This document shows, piece by piece, positions 1 to 10,247 of a stretch of 64,000 bases of DNA. The DNA comes from Litorivivens lipolytica (GTDB lineage Bacteria > Pseudomonadota > Gammaproteobacteria > Pseudomonadales > Spongiibacteraceae), in contig NZ_JACHWY010000001.1 of assembly GCF_014191715.1 (NCBI RefSeq), positions 1,116,001-1,180,000 on the forward strand, written 5' to 3'. The translations under genes were made by a program, and so were the position numbers. The first letter of the stretch is position 1, and each line of letters starts with the position of its first letter. The notes beneath the pieces were generated by a model. That model was not told the origin of the DNA. It did not search any database and saw only the letters and a list, made by a program, of their open reading frames with translations.

Positions 1-17
1 TACCGCCCGGAGCAATC

Positions 18-2726
18 GTGGATCGTCGTTTTATTATCAAAAGCTTAGTTTCCAGACCCAACGCGTGGTTTAAGTCGCGTTCCCTTCAAAGCCCCAAAAA
101 CACTGCCCTACTCACATGCGCCCTGCTCCTGAGCGCCTGCGGTGGTGGCGGTGGCGGCAGCGATGGCGCGGCCCCTGTACCGCAAATTGATTCTGTGACC
201 GTTGCCGCCCGCGATGCGACAACGGTGACATTTGCCGAAAATGTTGTACTGCAACTAACTGACACCACCTTTGCCGAAGAGCGCACGCTGACCTACGAGC
301 GAGTTTCCGAAGGCGATAAAATCATTTATCGATTTGGCCCCGCGGATCTCAGTACGCTAACACCGGCCAAACTCACCTTACCCGCAGGGGACGTGGGCCG
401 CTGGGTCATCGCCCGGCAAGATTCTGAAGACCGCACGCGAATACTGCTTAGCTCAGTCGACAACAGCGCTGACGGCACTGTGTCTGCCGTCATTACCGAG
501 CTGGGTGACTATGTGTTAGTCCCGCGACCGGAAGCCACCCCCGCCGCGAAGGTTGGTCCAGCCTGTGATGAAACGGCCACAGAACAAACGCTTCGCTTTA
601 TTCATGTTGCCGACCTGCACGCGCGCTACGGCAGCCCGGAAAAAAACTACAGCCGAATCAAGCACTATCACAAACAGGCGGTGGCAAATAACCCCTACAC
701 CCTGTTTACCAATGGTGGCGATGATTTTGAGAAAGGCAGCATCGCCGAGCTTAAATCTGAAGGGGCGGCGACCGTTGAAGCCACCCGGGCGATGGAATTT
801 GATGTGCGCGTTGTGGGAAATCATGATTTCGCCTGGGGCGCTGACACTTTGCTGGATTACGTTACCGACGAACACGCGCAAGTGTTGGCGAGCAACAGCC
901 ACTACCAGGGTGATCCCCCGCTCCCCTTTAATGCCAAAGATTTTGTTGCGCTCGAGGTCGGCTGCCTAACGGTCGGCTTCTTCGGCATGAGTTCAGTTCC
1001 CTGGAATGAATTCGACGAACAATTGGATACTGCCCCTATTCCCAACTTTGTCTCTGAAGTCCGTATGAACTGGGAGTGGCAATCCATCATTCGCGGCGCC
1101 ATCAGTCAGTACCGCGACCAAGTAGATGTGCTGGTCATGGTCAGTCATCTTGGTGTCGGGAAAGACACACGGTTTCTGGAAGAATTTCCTGAAGTAGATC
1201 TTGCCCTCGGCGGCCACACCCACGGCGGTGTAAACTTTGAAGAAACCCGTTCAGGCAACTTGGTACTCCAGCCTGACTTCTACGGCGATGGCTTAAGTGA
1301 CCTTACCCTCACCTATTCCCTGCCCGGTAAGAAACGCAGCGCCCCTCCCAATGTCGTCAATATCGAGGTGGAAGACCTCGACACATTTGACGCAGACACT
1401 CAGAACGCTATTGACGCCATCATGGCAAAATATGCGCCCGAGGCCTTTACCGATGTCGCTGTTGTGGATAGTTACCCTACCAAAGAAGAGCTAGCTCAAA
1501 TCGCAGCACGCGCAGCCATTTATCATCACAACGTAGATGCTGTACTGATCGCCCCGAATCTGGTCGATAACCTTTGGCTACCAGGCGGCGTTGACGCCAA
1601 TGACTTCCATTTCGCCTATCAGGTTGAACGACAGGTTGCCGACACCCCCGGCTTCAACGCGCTGTACCGCGTTGAGGTCAGCAAGTCCGACTATCAAGCC
1701 ATGAAGGCCGCGCAACCCACTTGGGTGAATGAAGAGGCGGATGGCATCGACAGCAAACAAACCGTGGTCGTCGCCTTGCACAAGGCACCAGCCCTAAATA
1801 TGCCCACGTTTTTTAATGGCGTTCAGGCAGACGTTGACGTGCGGGACAACCTCCTTTCAGAGACCTGGGAAAGCCTGGACGCCTACGCTCGACATCGCAC
1901 GACCCAATGCCTCTATCTCGACAGTGACAGACGACTAGTGGCCGAAGGCTGTAATGAAGATGACGTCACCACGACCTGGCAATTTCATAGTGACGGAAAC
2001 CCCTTGCGGGCAGACAGCACCTCACCCGTGTCTACGCTTAGCTTTTTTAACGCCGAGGTGGAAAGCAGCTCCAAATTTAACACGACCAGCGCCTTCAATA
2101 TTTCGCCGCTTCCCGGTGGGGATTCGGTCGTGCTTTCGTTTCCGGATTTCAACCAAACCGCCATACTGAGAATGGATACGACCGCACCGCCCAACAAACG
2201 CTTTGGCGGGGTGGACAAGCTCGGCGAATATACATTAATCGCCGACTTTTACTGGCCGAGCTTCACCGCAGATGATTTTCGAGGGATATTGCAAACCAAC
2301 GTGGCCAACACCAACGACGCGGAGCTTTATTTCGAAAATGCACCGGAGCAAGGCATAGGCCCCCAAGGCGTGGGCGCCTATTTTGGTTTTGTTCCAACGG
2401 ATACCTGGGTGCGCGTTGGCTTTGTGCTATATGCTGATGACACCGAAGGAACCATCAAGGTTTATATTAACGGCGAACCCGTCGGCCAGAAAACGCCGGG
2501 GATTATTGGCGAACGCTGGGCAATTGACCAAGCCGCCCTGATTATTGCGGATGGTGGTTTTGACGCCGCAGAGGGCTATGTAAATGCCCTGCTCTTTTCC
2601 GGGCGCGCATTCACCGACAACGACCTTAAGCGTATCGGTGGCCCGAGTGCCACACTCGACTATACGCTATCGACTCTTGCTCTTAATCGCCGGGTTAGAC
2701 AGCATCAACAGCAGTCATCTCCCTAG
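18..2726 (+). CDS. Lipoprotein metallophosphatase/5'-nucleotidase with C-terminal LamG-like domain (copy A)
   Basis: Probably an exported, lipid-anchored phosphoesterase acting on nucleotides or other phosphate esters. The GTG start has GGAG at 9-12, five bases upstream. A hydrophobic segment ends in lipobox LLSAC (Cys41), followed by a Gly-rich tether. Next come a beta-rich region (about 55-170) and a calcineurin-like metallophosphatase domain with D-x-H (Asp199, His201), NGGDDF (232-237), GNHD (267-270), SHLGVG (about 375) and GGHTHGG (about 395). A 5'-nucleotidase C-terminal-like region (about 470-620) follows. The last 230 residues resemble a LamG/concanavalin sandwich, with a VNALLFSGRA motif near the end. 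All metal-binding motifs look intact. A close paralogue follows on the same strand, and both end in RRVRQHQ. The family is clear; the substrate and the C-terminal domain are inferred. Confidence 0.8.
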   Translation: MDRRFIIKSLVSRPNAWFKSRSLQSPKNTALLTCALLLSACGGGGGGSDGAAPVPQIDSVTVAARDATTVTFAENVVLQLTDTTFAEERTLTYERVSEGDKIIYRFGPADLSTLTPAKLTLPAGDVGRWVIARQDSEDRTRILLSSVDNSADGTVSAVITELGDYVLVPRPEATPAAKVGPACDETATEQTLRFIHVADLHARYGSPEKNYSRIKHYHKQAVANNPYTLFTNGGDDFEKGSIAELKSEGAATVEATRAMEFDVRVVGNHDFAWGADTLLDYVTDEHAQVLASNSHYQGDPPLPFNAKDFVALEVGCLTVGFFGMSSVPWNEFDEQLDTAPIPNFVSEVRMNWEWQSIIRGAISQYRDQVDVLVMVSHLGVGKDTRFLEEFPEVDLALGGHTHGGVNFEETRSGNLVLQPDFYGDGLSDLTLTYSLPGKKRSAPPNVVNIEVEDLDTFDADTQNAIDAIMAKYAPEAFTDVAVVDSYPTKEELAQIAARAAIYHHNVDAVLIAPNLVDNLWLPGGVDANDFHFAYQVERQVADTPGFNALYRVEVSKSDYQAMKAAQPTWVNEEADGIDSKQTVVVALHKAPALNMPTFFNGVQADVDVRDNLLSETWESLDAYARHRTTQCLYLDSDRRLVAEGCNEDDVTTTWQFHSDGNPLRADSTSPVSTLSFFNAEVESSSKFNTTSAFNISPLPGGDSVVLSFPDFNQTAILRMDTTAPPNKRFGGVDKLGEYTLIADFYWPSFTADDFRGILQTNVANTNDAELYFENAPEQGIGPQGVGAYFGFVPTDTWVRVGFVLYADDTEGTIKVYINGEPVGQKTPGIIGERWAIDQAALIIADGGFDAAEGYVNALLFSGRAFTDNDLKRIGGPSATLDYTLSTLALNRRVRQHQQQSSP

Positions 2727-2751
2727 ACCTTTATTAAGCACGCTTCCTGCC

Positions 2752-2773
2752 GCGGCGCTTTATGCGCCGCTTT
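2752..2773 (+). terminator. Hairpin after nucleotidase copy A
   Basis: A perfect 7-bp stem (GCGGCGC at 2752-2758, GCGCCGC at 2764-2770) with a 5-base loop is followed by TTT. It lies 26 bases after the stop codon of copy A. The U-run is short, so it may be a weak terminator. The rest of the 184-base gap before copy B shows no gene. Confidence 0.5.
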
Positions 2774-2910
2774 CGATACGTATAAGCCGCTATCCCACCC
2801 AATTCACAAATATCTAATAATTGGATCGTAGTCGCGTCCGATGATCTATAAGGCCTCCCCTGCTCAGATCGGTTGTTCGGGTAATCAATTGCGCAGTGCG
2901 TGGAGAAAAT

Positions 2911-5595
2911 ATGCCTTCGATCCGAACTTGGTGTCTTTATAGTGTTATTGTGCTGATTAGCGCCTGTAATGGCGGCGGCGGTGGCAGTGATGACGCGCCC
3001 CCAAGCCCCGCCTCGATGGAAGACATTCCTGAAACTACGCTCGAGCCCGAACTACCGGCAGATCAAGAGGATCTTAGCCGGGTTTATTCCGTAGTCGCCA
3101 ACCAGCAGGTCACTTTGAACTTCGCTGACGGTGCCACACTGAAAATTCCCCGCACAGCACTATCCCAGAACCAGACCCTCACGCTCGACATTATTGACTC
3201 TGAGAGTGGGCGCTCATATCGCATACTTCCTGAAGGGCTACCTTTTCGCAGTCCCGCGCAGCTCACCCTACCCGTCAGTGGCAAAAAAACTGTTATTGCT
3301 CAACGTGAGAACGGCACTCTAACGCCTCTGCTCAGCTCAGTGCTCGAACAAACTCAGGCTGTCGCCAGCTTAATCGAAAGCGGTGACTACCTGCTGGTGG
3401 AACGCCCTGTGGCGCAGGTAAGCCGTCAGATCGGCCCGGCTTGCAACCCCGATGCCACCGAGCAAGAGCTGCGTTTTGTCCACGTTGCCGACCTTCACGC
3501 TCGCTACGGTAGCCCGGACAAACTGTTTAGCCGCATCAAGGCTTACCACAATCGCGCAGTTCAGGAGCAGCCCTACACCCTGTTTACCAACGGCGGTGAC
3601 GATTTTGAAAAGGGCAGCGTCGCGGAATTACGCTCCGAGGGCACGGCCTCGGTGGCCGTTACCAAGGCCATGAAATTTGATGTGCGCGTGGTGGGCAATC
3701 ACGAGTTTGCCTGGGGCGCCGATACACTGATTGATTATGCCAATGACGATCACGCTCAGGTTATCGCCAGTAACAGCCATCACCACGACAGAGAAGGCGA
3801 AACCCCATTTAACGCCAATGCATTTTCCGTTATTCAAGTGGGCTGCCTGAAAGTTGGTTTCTTCGGGATGAGCTCCCCACCCTGGAATGAACTGGATGAG
3901 CCTATTTACCAGAGCCCGATCCCGGATTTTGTGCCTGAAATCCGCATGAACTGGCACTGGGAGCAGATAGCGCGCGGTGTGGTGGATCAGTACAGCGATC
4001 AAGTCGACATGCTGGTTATGCTCAGTCATCTGGGAGTCGGCTCTGACGAGGACTTGCTCAGAAGCTTTCCCGAAATTGATATCGCGCTGGGCGGCCATAC
4101 CCACGGCGGCACAGACTTCACTCAACTGAGCAGTGGCAATATCGTACTGCAACCGGACTTTTTTGCTCAGGGCCTCAGCGATCTCAAGTTGACCTACTCA
4201 CTCACTGATCGCAGCCTCTCATCTGCGACGGTGGAACACGTCGATGTTTTTGAACTGAGAGACACTGACGCAGAGGTGGAACAGTTCATCGCCGATATCA
4301 TGACCGAGTATGCGGGTGAGGCCTACACAGAAATCGCGCTGGCCGACGCCCCGCTGTCCAAAACCGAATTGGCGCAGCTAGCGGCCAAAGCCGCTCTCTT
4401 TCATCACGGCGCTGATGCGGCCTTGCTCGACCCCGAGCAAGTGGTCAAACCCTGGGTTCAAGGGAGCGTCAATCAAACCCATTTTGTGCGCGCCTATCCT
4501 GTCGAGCGGCAGCCTTCAGACACACCGGGCTTCAAGGCCTTTTACCGCATAAGCGTATCGCAGGCAGACTTCGCGGCCATGCAAGCGGCCCAACCAACCT
4601 GGGTTGTAGAAACCCGTGACGGAGCACTTCCCGATCCGCTGACGCTGATTGTGCAGAAAGGACCGGCCTGGAACATTCCGCTTTTCTTCAACAATTTGGC
4701 TCAGCCCGAATACACATTTTTGTCAGAAGTCTGGGAAAGTCTGGATCAATACGCCCGACATCGGACCACCAACTGCCTCTATCTGGACTCCGACAGAACA
4801 CTGAGTTCCTGCACGCCTGACACGGTTACAACCACTTGGCAGTTCAATAATGCCTTACAGCCCTTCCTCGCAGACAGTGGCCCCTCCGGGCTGGGTTACT
4901 ATCGCGGTTCGTCTTCTGCCTCACCCGAAAACGAGACCCGCTTTGAAAGCGCCAGCAACCTTGGCGTCCCCCTGCCGGAGGGCGTTGATTCGGGCATTAT
5001 GGCCTTTCCCGATTACTCCCCCCGAGAAGGCCTCAAGCTGACACCAAACGTACCGACTAATGGCAGCTTTAACGGTATCGACAAACTGGCGGAATACAGC
5101 GTGGTCATGGACATCTATTGGCCCAAGGCAGCAGAGCAAACCTATCGCGCCTTTCTGCAAACCTCCGTCGACAACAGCGACGACGCCGATGGATTTTTTG
5201 AAGGGGTCGAAAATGGCGGAGTGGGGATATCCACATCGCGGTCCGGCTACTTTGGCGATGCCTTTACAGATACCTGGCACCGGGTAGGGATTGTGTTCTA
5301 TACCCACGAAGAGCACGGGCTGTTCAAGGTTTATATCGACGGCAAGCTGGTGGGGAGCAAACGCCCCGGTCAGATTGGCGAGCGCTGGGCGATCAGTGAC
5401 GCCTTGTTATTGCTGACAGATAACAACTATGAAACCGAAGATGGCTACCTCAATGCCCTGCTCTTTTCCGGGCGAGCGCTGACAGACAACGAGATGGAGC
5501 AACTGGGCGCGACTCAGCAAGAACTTCGTCTGCAATTACCAACCGAGGTTTTGCAACGCCGTGTACGGCAGCACCAATCTCAGCCAACCTTTTAG
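2911..5595 (+). CDS. Lipoprotein metallophosphatase/5'-nucleotidase with C-terminal LamG-like domain (copy B)
   Basis: Paralogue of the preceding gene with the same domain order. The ATG at 2911 is preferred over an in-frame GTG at 2896 because GGAG (2902-2905) sits five bases before it. A short signal peptide ends in the lipobox LISAC, then a Gly-rich linker. The metallophosphatase motifs HVADLHARYG, NGGDDFEKGS, GNHEFAWG (His-Glu where copy A has His-Asp), SHLGVG and GGHTHGG are all present. The 5'-nucleotidase-like and LamG-like C-terminal parts follow. Conservation is highest in the catalytic core and lower in the N-terminal beta region, as expected of an older tandem duplication. The stop codon overlaps that of the convergent GNAT gene. 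The substrate is unknown; a surface phosphate-scavenging role is an inference. Confidence 0.8.
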   Translation: MPSIRTWCLYSVIVLISACNGGGGGSDDAPPSPASMEDIPETTLEPELPADQEDLSRVYSVVANQQVTLNFADGATLKIPRTALSQNQTLTLDIIDSESGRSYRILPEGLPFRSPAQLTLPVSGKKTVIAQRENGTLTPLLSSVLEQTQAVASLIESGDYLLVERPVAQVSRQIGPACNPDATEQELRFVHVADLHARYGSPDKLFSRIKAYHNRAVQEQPYTLFTNGGDDFEKGSVAELRSEGTASVAVTKAMKFDVRVVGNHEFAWGADTLIDYANDDHAQVIASNSHHHDREGETPFNANAFSVIQVGCLKVGFFGMSSPPWNELDEPIYQSPIPDFVPEIRMNWHWEQIARGVVDQYSDQVDMLVMLSHLGVGSDEDLLRSFPEIDIALGGHTHGGTDFTQLSSGNIVLQPDFFAQGLSDLKLTYSLTDRSLSSATVEHVDVFELRDTDAEVEQFIADIMTEYAGEAYTEIALADAPLSKTELAQLAAKAALFHHGADAALLDPEQVVKPWVQGSVNQTHFVRAYPVERQPSDTPGFKAFYRISVSQADFAAMQAAQPTWVVETRDGALPDPLTLIVQKGPAWNIPLFFNNLAQPEYTFLSEVWESLDQYARHRTTNCLYLDSDRTLSSCTPDTVTTTWQFNNALQPFLADSGPSGLGYYRGSSSASPENETRFESASNLGVPLPEGVDSGIMAFPDYSPREGLKLTPNVPTNGSFNGIDKLAEYSVVMDIYWPKAAEQTYRAFLQTSVDNSDDADGFFEGVENGGVGISTSRSGYFGDAFTDTWHRVGIVFYTHEEHGLFKVYIDGKLVGSKRPGQIGERWAISDALLLLTDNNYETEDGYLNALLFSGRALTDNEMEQLGATQQELRLQLPTEVLQRRVRQHQSQPTF

Positions 5596-6113
5596 TCCAT
5601 GGGCTTTCGGCGTTCCGCAGCCCTAAGCTTGGCGTAGATCAATTCGTCCTGCCATTGACCGTCCCGGTAGATCGACCGCCGGGCACGGCCTTCACATTCA
5701 TAACCGCATTTTTCCAGCACCCGGCATGAGCTCACATTCTCGGGAACCACCATGGCGTAAAAACGCTCAAGCAAAGAATCCTGCTCAAGCCAGTCCGTAA
5801 ACTGGCTTAGGGCTTCACTGGCGTAGCCCATACCCCAGAAAGGCTCGCCCAGCCAATAACCGACCTCGCCGCTATAGCGATACTCCCGCTTGCCCCAAAA
5901 CACCCCGATGCTGCCAATGCATTCACCGTGCAGGCTGATACAGAAATGCTGACCTTCGCGACTGCTGGAGCCCTCATCAATCCAGTACTGGGCGTCGCGG
6001 CGGGTATAGGGGCGAGGAAACTGATCGCGCAGGAAGCGCGTTACGCGCGGATTGTTGGCCAGACTAACGAGCTGCTTCTCGTCGTCTGACCGAAACGCGC
6101 GCAGCGTAATCAT
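5592..6113 (-). CDS. GNAT family N-acetyltransferase (RimJ/RimL-like)
   Basis: A 173-residue acetyl-CoA-dependent N-acetyltransferase of the RimJ/RimL branch. It begins [12 protein letters not shown]. Visible hallmarks are the N-terminal RAFRSDDE, the strand [11 protein letters not shown] before a G-x-G-Y-A acetyl-CoA loop ([10 protein letters not shown]), and the final N-x-x-S-x-x-V-L-E-K-C-G-Y segment. The start is fixed by an ATGA overlap with the pyrD stop codon (6110-6113), which implies translational coupling. A longer reading would run back into pyrD. The stop overlaps that of the convergent nucleotidase copy B. The substrate cannot be told; ribosomal protein termini or small amines are both possible. 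Confidence 0.85.
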   Translation of the reverse strand: MITLRAFRSDDEKQLVSLANNPRVTRFLRDQFPRPYTRRDAQYWIDEGSSSREGQHFCISLHGECIGSIGVFWGKREYRYSGEVGYWLGEPFWGMGYASEALSQFTDWLEQDSLLERFYAMVVPENVSSCRVLEKCGYECEGRARRSIYRDGQWQDELIYAKLRAAERRKPMD

Positions 6114-7123
6114 TGCTGGATGGCGGTAACCGCGTCGCGAATCAACGCGGGGCCTGCGTAGATAAAACCACTGTAGATTTGAACGAGCGATGCGCCAGCG
6201 CGGATTTTCTCGGCGGCATCTTCGCCACACATGATTCCACCCACGCCGATGATGGGAATGTCCCCTTTCAGATGCTCGGCCAGTTTGCGAATAACGGCGG
6301 TGGACTTATCACGCACCGGTGCGCCGCTGAGGCCACCGGTCTCCTCGCCGTGCTGAAGATGTTTGACCGCATCGCGCTCGATAGTCGTGTTGGTGGCAAT
6401 CACGCCGTCGATGCCATTTTCCTGCAAGGCACCAGCCACATCGGCTATATCGTCGTCTGCCATATCAGGCGCGATTTTGACAGCCAGCGGCACATAACGG
6501 CCATGCTCTTTCGCCAGCTCTGTTTGCGCAGTTTTGAGCTGAGACAGGAGCTGTTTTAACGGTTCACCGAATTGCAGATCACGCAGCCCGGGCGTATTAG
6601 GCGATGACAAATTCACGGTGATATAGGACGCGTGGGCGTAGACCTTGCGCATACAGATCAGGTAATCGTCGACCGCCTGTTCTGCCGGCGTATCCTTGTT
6701 CTTGCCGATATTGATCCCCAGTACACCCTTGTAACGGGCTTTTTTGACCTGTTCTACCAGGTGATCCACGCCAAGGTTGTTGAAACCCATGCGATTGATA
6801 ATGGCGTTGGCTTCCGGCAACCGAAACAGGCGCGGCATGGGGTTGCCAAGCTGGGGTTTGGGCGTCACCGTCCCCACTTCAATAAAGCCGAATCCCAGCG
6901 CCGCCAAACCGTCAATATGGCGGGCATCCTTATCCAGCCCCGCCGCCAGCCCTACCGGGTTGTCAAAACGGATCCCCATCACTTCCACCGGTGCACTGAT
7001 GGCCTTCGGTGCGACCAAGCGCGACAGGCAGAGTTTGTCAGCGAGTGAAATACCACTCATACCAAGGTTGTGGGAAGTCTCCGTGGGCAGCGAAAACAGG
7101 GCTTTCTGAATCAGGGAATACAT
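6110..7123 (-). CDS. pyrD: Dihydroorotate dehydrogenase, quinone-dependent (class 2)
   Basis: Oxidises dihydroorotate to orotate at the inner membrane with FMN and quinone, the fourth step of pyrimidine synthesis. The 337-residue product matches the usual class 2 length when started at [10 protein letters not shown]. The N-terminal helix, the FMN-binding GLAAGLDKD, the NRMGFNN motif, [16 protein letters not shown] with the catalytic-region Ser, VKIAPDM, and GVGGI near the phosphate site are all visible. It starts 22 bases after the RND pump gene and overlaps the GNAT gene by four bases, so it is probably carried on the efflux transcript. The ribosome binding site is weak. Confidence 0.96.
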   Translation of the reverse strand: MYSLIQKALFSLPTETSHNLGMSGISLADKLCLSRLVAPKAISAPVEVMGIRFDNPVGLAAGLDKDARHIDGLAALGFGFIEVGTVTPKPQLGNPMPRLFRLPEANAIINRMGFNNLGVDHLVEQVKKARYKGVLGINIGKNKDTPAEQAVDDYLICMRKVYAHASYITVNLSSPNTPGLRDLQFGEPLKQLLSQLKTAQTELAKEHGRYVPLAVKIAPDMADDDIADVAGALQENGIDGVIATNTTIERDAVKHLQHGEETGGLSGAPVRDKSTAVIRKLAEHLKGDIPIIGVGGIMCGEDAAEKIRAGASLVQIYSGFIYAGPALIRDAVTAIQQ

Positions 7124-7145
7124 GCGGTAGCGATCGTCCAATACG

Positions 7146-10100
7146 TTACTGCCGCCGGAACAGGCGGCTAACATCCTGCTCCAGCGCATAAAGGCTCGGC
7201 AGGTAGAAGAGCGTGATTATACTACCGAACACCACACCCCACAGCATCACCATGGCCAATGGCGCGACCACAATATTCAGACCGAACACCCCATAGGCCA
7301 CTGGATACAAACCGGCGACCGTCGTCAGCGTGGTAATAAAGATTGGTCGAAGGCGCGTGCTGGCGGTTTGCACCAGCGCTTCTGCCTCGATCTTGCCATC
7401 CGCCCCTCGGACCCGATTGAGCTGATCAATCATGATTAAGGCGTCGTTGACCAAAATCCCGGCAAGCCCCGTCACCCCCGCCAGCGCCGACATACTCAAC
7501 ACCATGCCCTGCAGCGCAAAGGCCACGAGTACCCCGAGTATCCCCAGGGGAATCACCAAAAGCACCAATAGCGGCTGCGACACCGAGTTAAAGAGCAGCA
7601 CCAGCAGCACCAAAATACCCGCAAGACTGAGCAGGGCCGCACTGCCGATATTGCCCATCGCATCCTGTTGCCGGTCCGCTTCGCCGCCCAAGACAAAATT
7701 GAGTTGGGAGTGGCGGCTTCGAAGATTGCTATCGTGAAGATAGTTCTCCAGGCGTGAATTAATATCGGCAACGGACAACACCGCCTTGTCGATATCCGCA
7801 AACAGCGTCAGGGTGCGCTCTCCGAAATAGTGGAATACGGTGGCCTGTGCGCTCTTGGTTTCAAAATCCGCCACACTGCGCAGCAAGACCGGCTCACCGC
7901 GATTGTTGATCAATGTCAGACCGTACAGCGAGGAAAGCTGCCCCTGTTCCGGCTGCCGATACTGCAATCGAAACCGTACCCGCTCGTCGATCGTTTGCAT
8001 CTCTTCAACCAGCAGACCATCAAAGGCGATACGTACCGCGCGTGTTACGTCCTGAACGGTCAAACCGTAGTTGGCGAGCAGTTCGTGCTTAAGCTGAAGA
8101 TCAATAATATCCTTACCCGGCTTATAGGATGTCCAGACACGCGTTACACCGGGAACCCCCTCAAGAAAATTGCTTATCTCATCAGCCGCCAGAAAGCGCG
8201 CATCGGAATTGCCGACAATATCCAGCTCAACCGCTTCACCGGTGGGCGGCGTATTTTCCTGAGGGACCACCCGAGCCAGAGTAAAATCCGTCTGACCGGC
8301 CATAAAGTCTTCCAGCTCTCGTACGACCTCGCTGGAAGTGCTGGTGCGCACCGATTGTCGCTCGAGGTAAATCTGCACCAATCCCCAGGAGTTCTGTCGC
8401 CCCTCCGTTACGTTGGCCATATTGGGCAGGTCGTGATGCCCCACGGTGACTTTGGTCGCCAACAGGTCCTCGGGTTTAAGCTGGGCACTGATATCACGCT
8501 CCAGCTGTGCCAGTCGCTCGCGCATGGTGGCAAAGGAGGTTCCCAGCGGGAGTTCCAGCTGCACCGTGATCGCGTCGGTATCACCTTCAGGATAAAGATC
8601 AAAGGCCAGCTTTTGTTGACTGAAGACCGCGGCGCCTGCCGCCACCATCAGAATTACCAGAAAACTGATCACCCGATGCCGGAACATATGGCGCATGATC
8701 CAGATGTATCCGCGCTCGACCGGATTGAACCAACCACGCGACAGACTCCGTCCATCCCGGTGCCGCCCCTGCAAGGCATGGGCAATGTGGGCTGGCAACA
8801 TCAGTTTGCATTCAATCAAAGACGACAGCAGCACCATCACCACCACCGCCGGCAACATCCACAGGTACTTGCCTTCAATACCTGACAGGAAAACCAAGGG
8901 CAAAAAGGCCAACACCGTGGTTGCAGAGCTGGTCAGAACCGGCGCCGCCATCACCGTGGTTCCGTCAATGGCCGCCTGCAAGGGTGGCTTACCCCGCTCG
9001 GCTTCGCGAAAAATACTTTCGGCGATAACAATGGCATCATCCACTAGCACCCCCAGCATCAGGATGATGCCGGACAGGCTGAGCTGATTGACCGTAATGT
9101 TAAAACTCGGCATGAAAATAAAGGTGAGCATCATCGCCGTGGGAATACCCACTACCACCCACACCGTAAACCGGAAGGGAAAGAAGGCCATCAAGGTAAT
9201 AAACACCAGCAACATCCCAAACAGCGCGTTGCTGCTGAGCATTTCCAGCATGTTGCGGGCGTAGCGCGTGGTGTCATTGAAAATATCCAGCGTCACACCC
9301 GGCGGCATCAGCGCTTGCTGTTGACGGATAAAGTCGCGCACGTCCGCCGCCACAGCGACACCGTTAGCACTTGCGGTTTTCTTTACCAACAGACTGATAC
9401 CCGGAACACCATTGGCCAGTGGCTGGGTCATCCAGTCCTCATAATCAACGACGACTTCGGCGATATCTTTTATGCGGGTAAAGTTGTCGCGCCCGGACGC
9501 CCGGACAATAACTTCCTCGACCTCCTTCGGGTGCTGAAATTGCCCCACTGTCACCACATCGCGCTCGGATGTAGTGGACTCCAGCGCACCGCCAGAATCG
9601 CGCACATTCCGCGCTGCAATGGCGCGGCTGATTTCGCCGGCATCAATACCCAATTGCTGCAGGCGCTGGGGATTCAACAGAATCCGGACTTCCTTGCGTC
9701 GGTAGCCGAGTCGCTCGGTGCCCGCCACACCTTTTACCTGCCGCAGATCTACTTGCAGACGACGCGCCACGCGACGGAGCACATCCTCATCCACGTTGCC
9801 GTGAATCAGAATTTCCATAATCGGTGTTCGGTCGGGATCTTCCGCCACCAATATGGGCTTTTCCGGCACATCGTCGGGCATACGTGGATAAGCCCGATCA
9901 ATGGCCCGCTGTAGATCGTCACGGAACTGACGGTTCTGTGCGCGCGAGTGATCGGGATTAGACTGAATCAGAATGCTGGATTGGCCCTCCATACTGGCAG
10001 AGCGCAATTTATCCAAACCTTCAATTTCAAGTATTTCTTCTTCGAGCGGCACAGTGAGCGACAGTTCGACATCCGTTGCCGCCGCGCCGGGCCATAGGGT

Positions 10101-10247
10101 AGTGACATGAAAAACGCCGGTATCCAATGAAGGGTAACTGCTAACAACGAGACTGCGCAGCACCACAAAACCGCTGAGCAACACCATGACCAGCAGCAGA
10201 TTGACCAGCAGCGGGCGCCGGGCAAAAAAACCAATTAATCCGCTCAT
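7146..10247 (-). CDS. RND family efflux transporter permease
   Basis: A 1033-residue inner-membrane proton-driven pump of the AcrB/MdtB superfamily, working with the adaptor encoded just upstream. It starts [13 protein letters not shown], followed by the first transmembrane helix. Two large periplasmic loops and two helix bundles are apparent. In transmembrane helix 4 the paired acidic residues are present ([12 protein letters not shown], about residue 400). In helix 10 the segment reads [12 protein letters not shown], so the lysine of AcrB's relay is not at this place. This is a feature of a distinct RND branch. The start codon overlaps the adaptor stop (ATGA). No outer-membrane partner gene is adjacent, so it may borrow a TolC-like channel. 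The substrate is unknown. Confidence 0.93.
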   Translation of the reverse strand: MSGLIGFFARRPLLVNLLLVMVLLSGFVVLRSLVVSSYPSLDTGVFHVTTLWPGAAATDVELSLTVPLEEEILEIEGLDKLRSASMEGQSSILIQSNPDHSRAQNRQFRDDLQRAIDRAYPRMPDDVPEKPILVAEDPDRTPIMEILIHGNVDEDVLRRVARRLQVDLRQVKGVAGTERLGYRRKEVRILLNPQRLQQLGIDAGEISRAIAARNVRDSGGALESTTSERDVVTVGQFQHPKEVEEVIVRASGRDNFTRIKDIAEVVVDYEDWMTQPLANGVPGISLLVKKTASANGVAVAADVRDFIRQQQALMPPGVTLDIFNDTTRYARNMLEMLSSNALFGMLLVFITLMAFFPFRFTVWVVVGIPTAMMLTFIFMPSFNITVNQLSLSGIILMLGVLVDDAIVIAESIFREAERGKPPLQAAIDGTTVMAAPVLTSSATTVLAFLPLVFLSGIEGKYLWMLPAVVVMVLLSSLIECKLMLPAHIAHALQGRHRDGRSLSRGWFNPVERGYIWIMRHMFRHRVISFLVILMVAAGAAVFSQQKLAFDLYPEGDTDAITVQLELPLGTSFATMRERLAQLERDISAQLKPEDLLATKVTVGHHDLPNMANVTEGRQNSWGLVQIYLERQSVRTSTSSEVVRELEDFMAGQTDFTLARVVPQENTPPTGEAVELDIVGNSDARFLAADEISNFLEGVPGVTRVWTSYKPGKDIIDLQLKHELLANYGLTVQDVTRAVRIAFDGLLVEEMQTIDERVRFRLQYRQPEQGQLSSLYGLTLINNRGEPVLLRSVADFETKSAQATVFHYFGERTLTLFADIDKAVLSVADINSRLENYLHDSNLRSRHSQLNFVLGGEADRQQDAMGNIGSAALLSLAGILVLLVLLFNSVSQPLLVLLVIPLGILGVLVAFALQGMVLSMSALAGVTGLAGILVNDALIMIDQLNRVRGADGKIEAEALVQTASTRLRPIFITTLTTVAGLYPVAYGVFGLNIVVAPLAMVMLWGVVFGSIITLFYLPSLYALEQDVSRLFRRQ

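Noticed and set aside
7830-8885. A 351-codon plus-strand open frame inside the RND pump gene
   Set aside because: It is antisense to a clear 1033-residue pump, has no recognisable domain, and arises from GC-rich codon bias.
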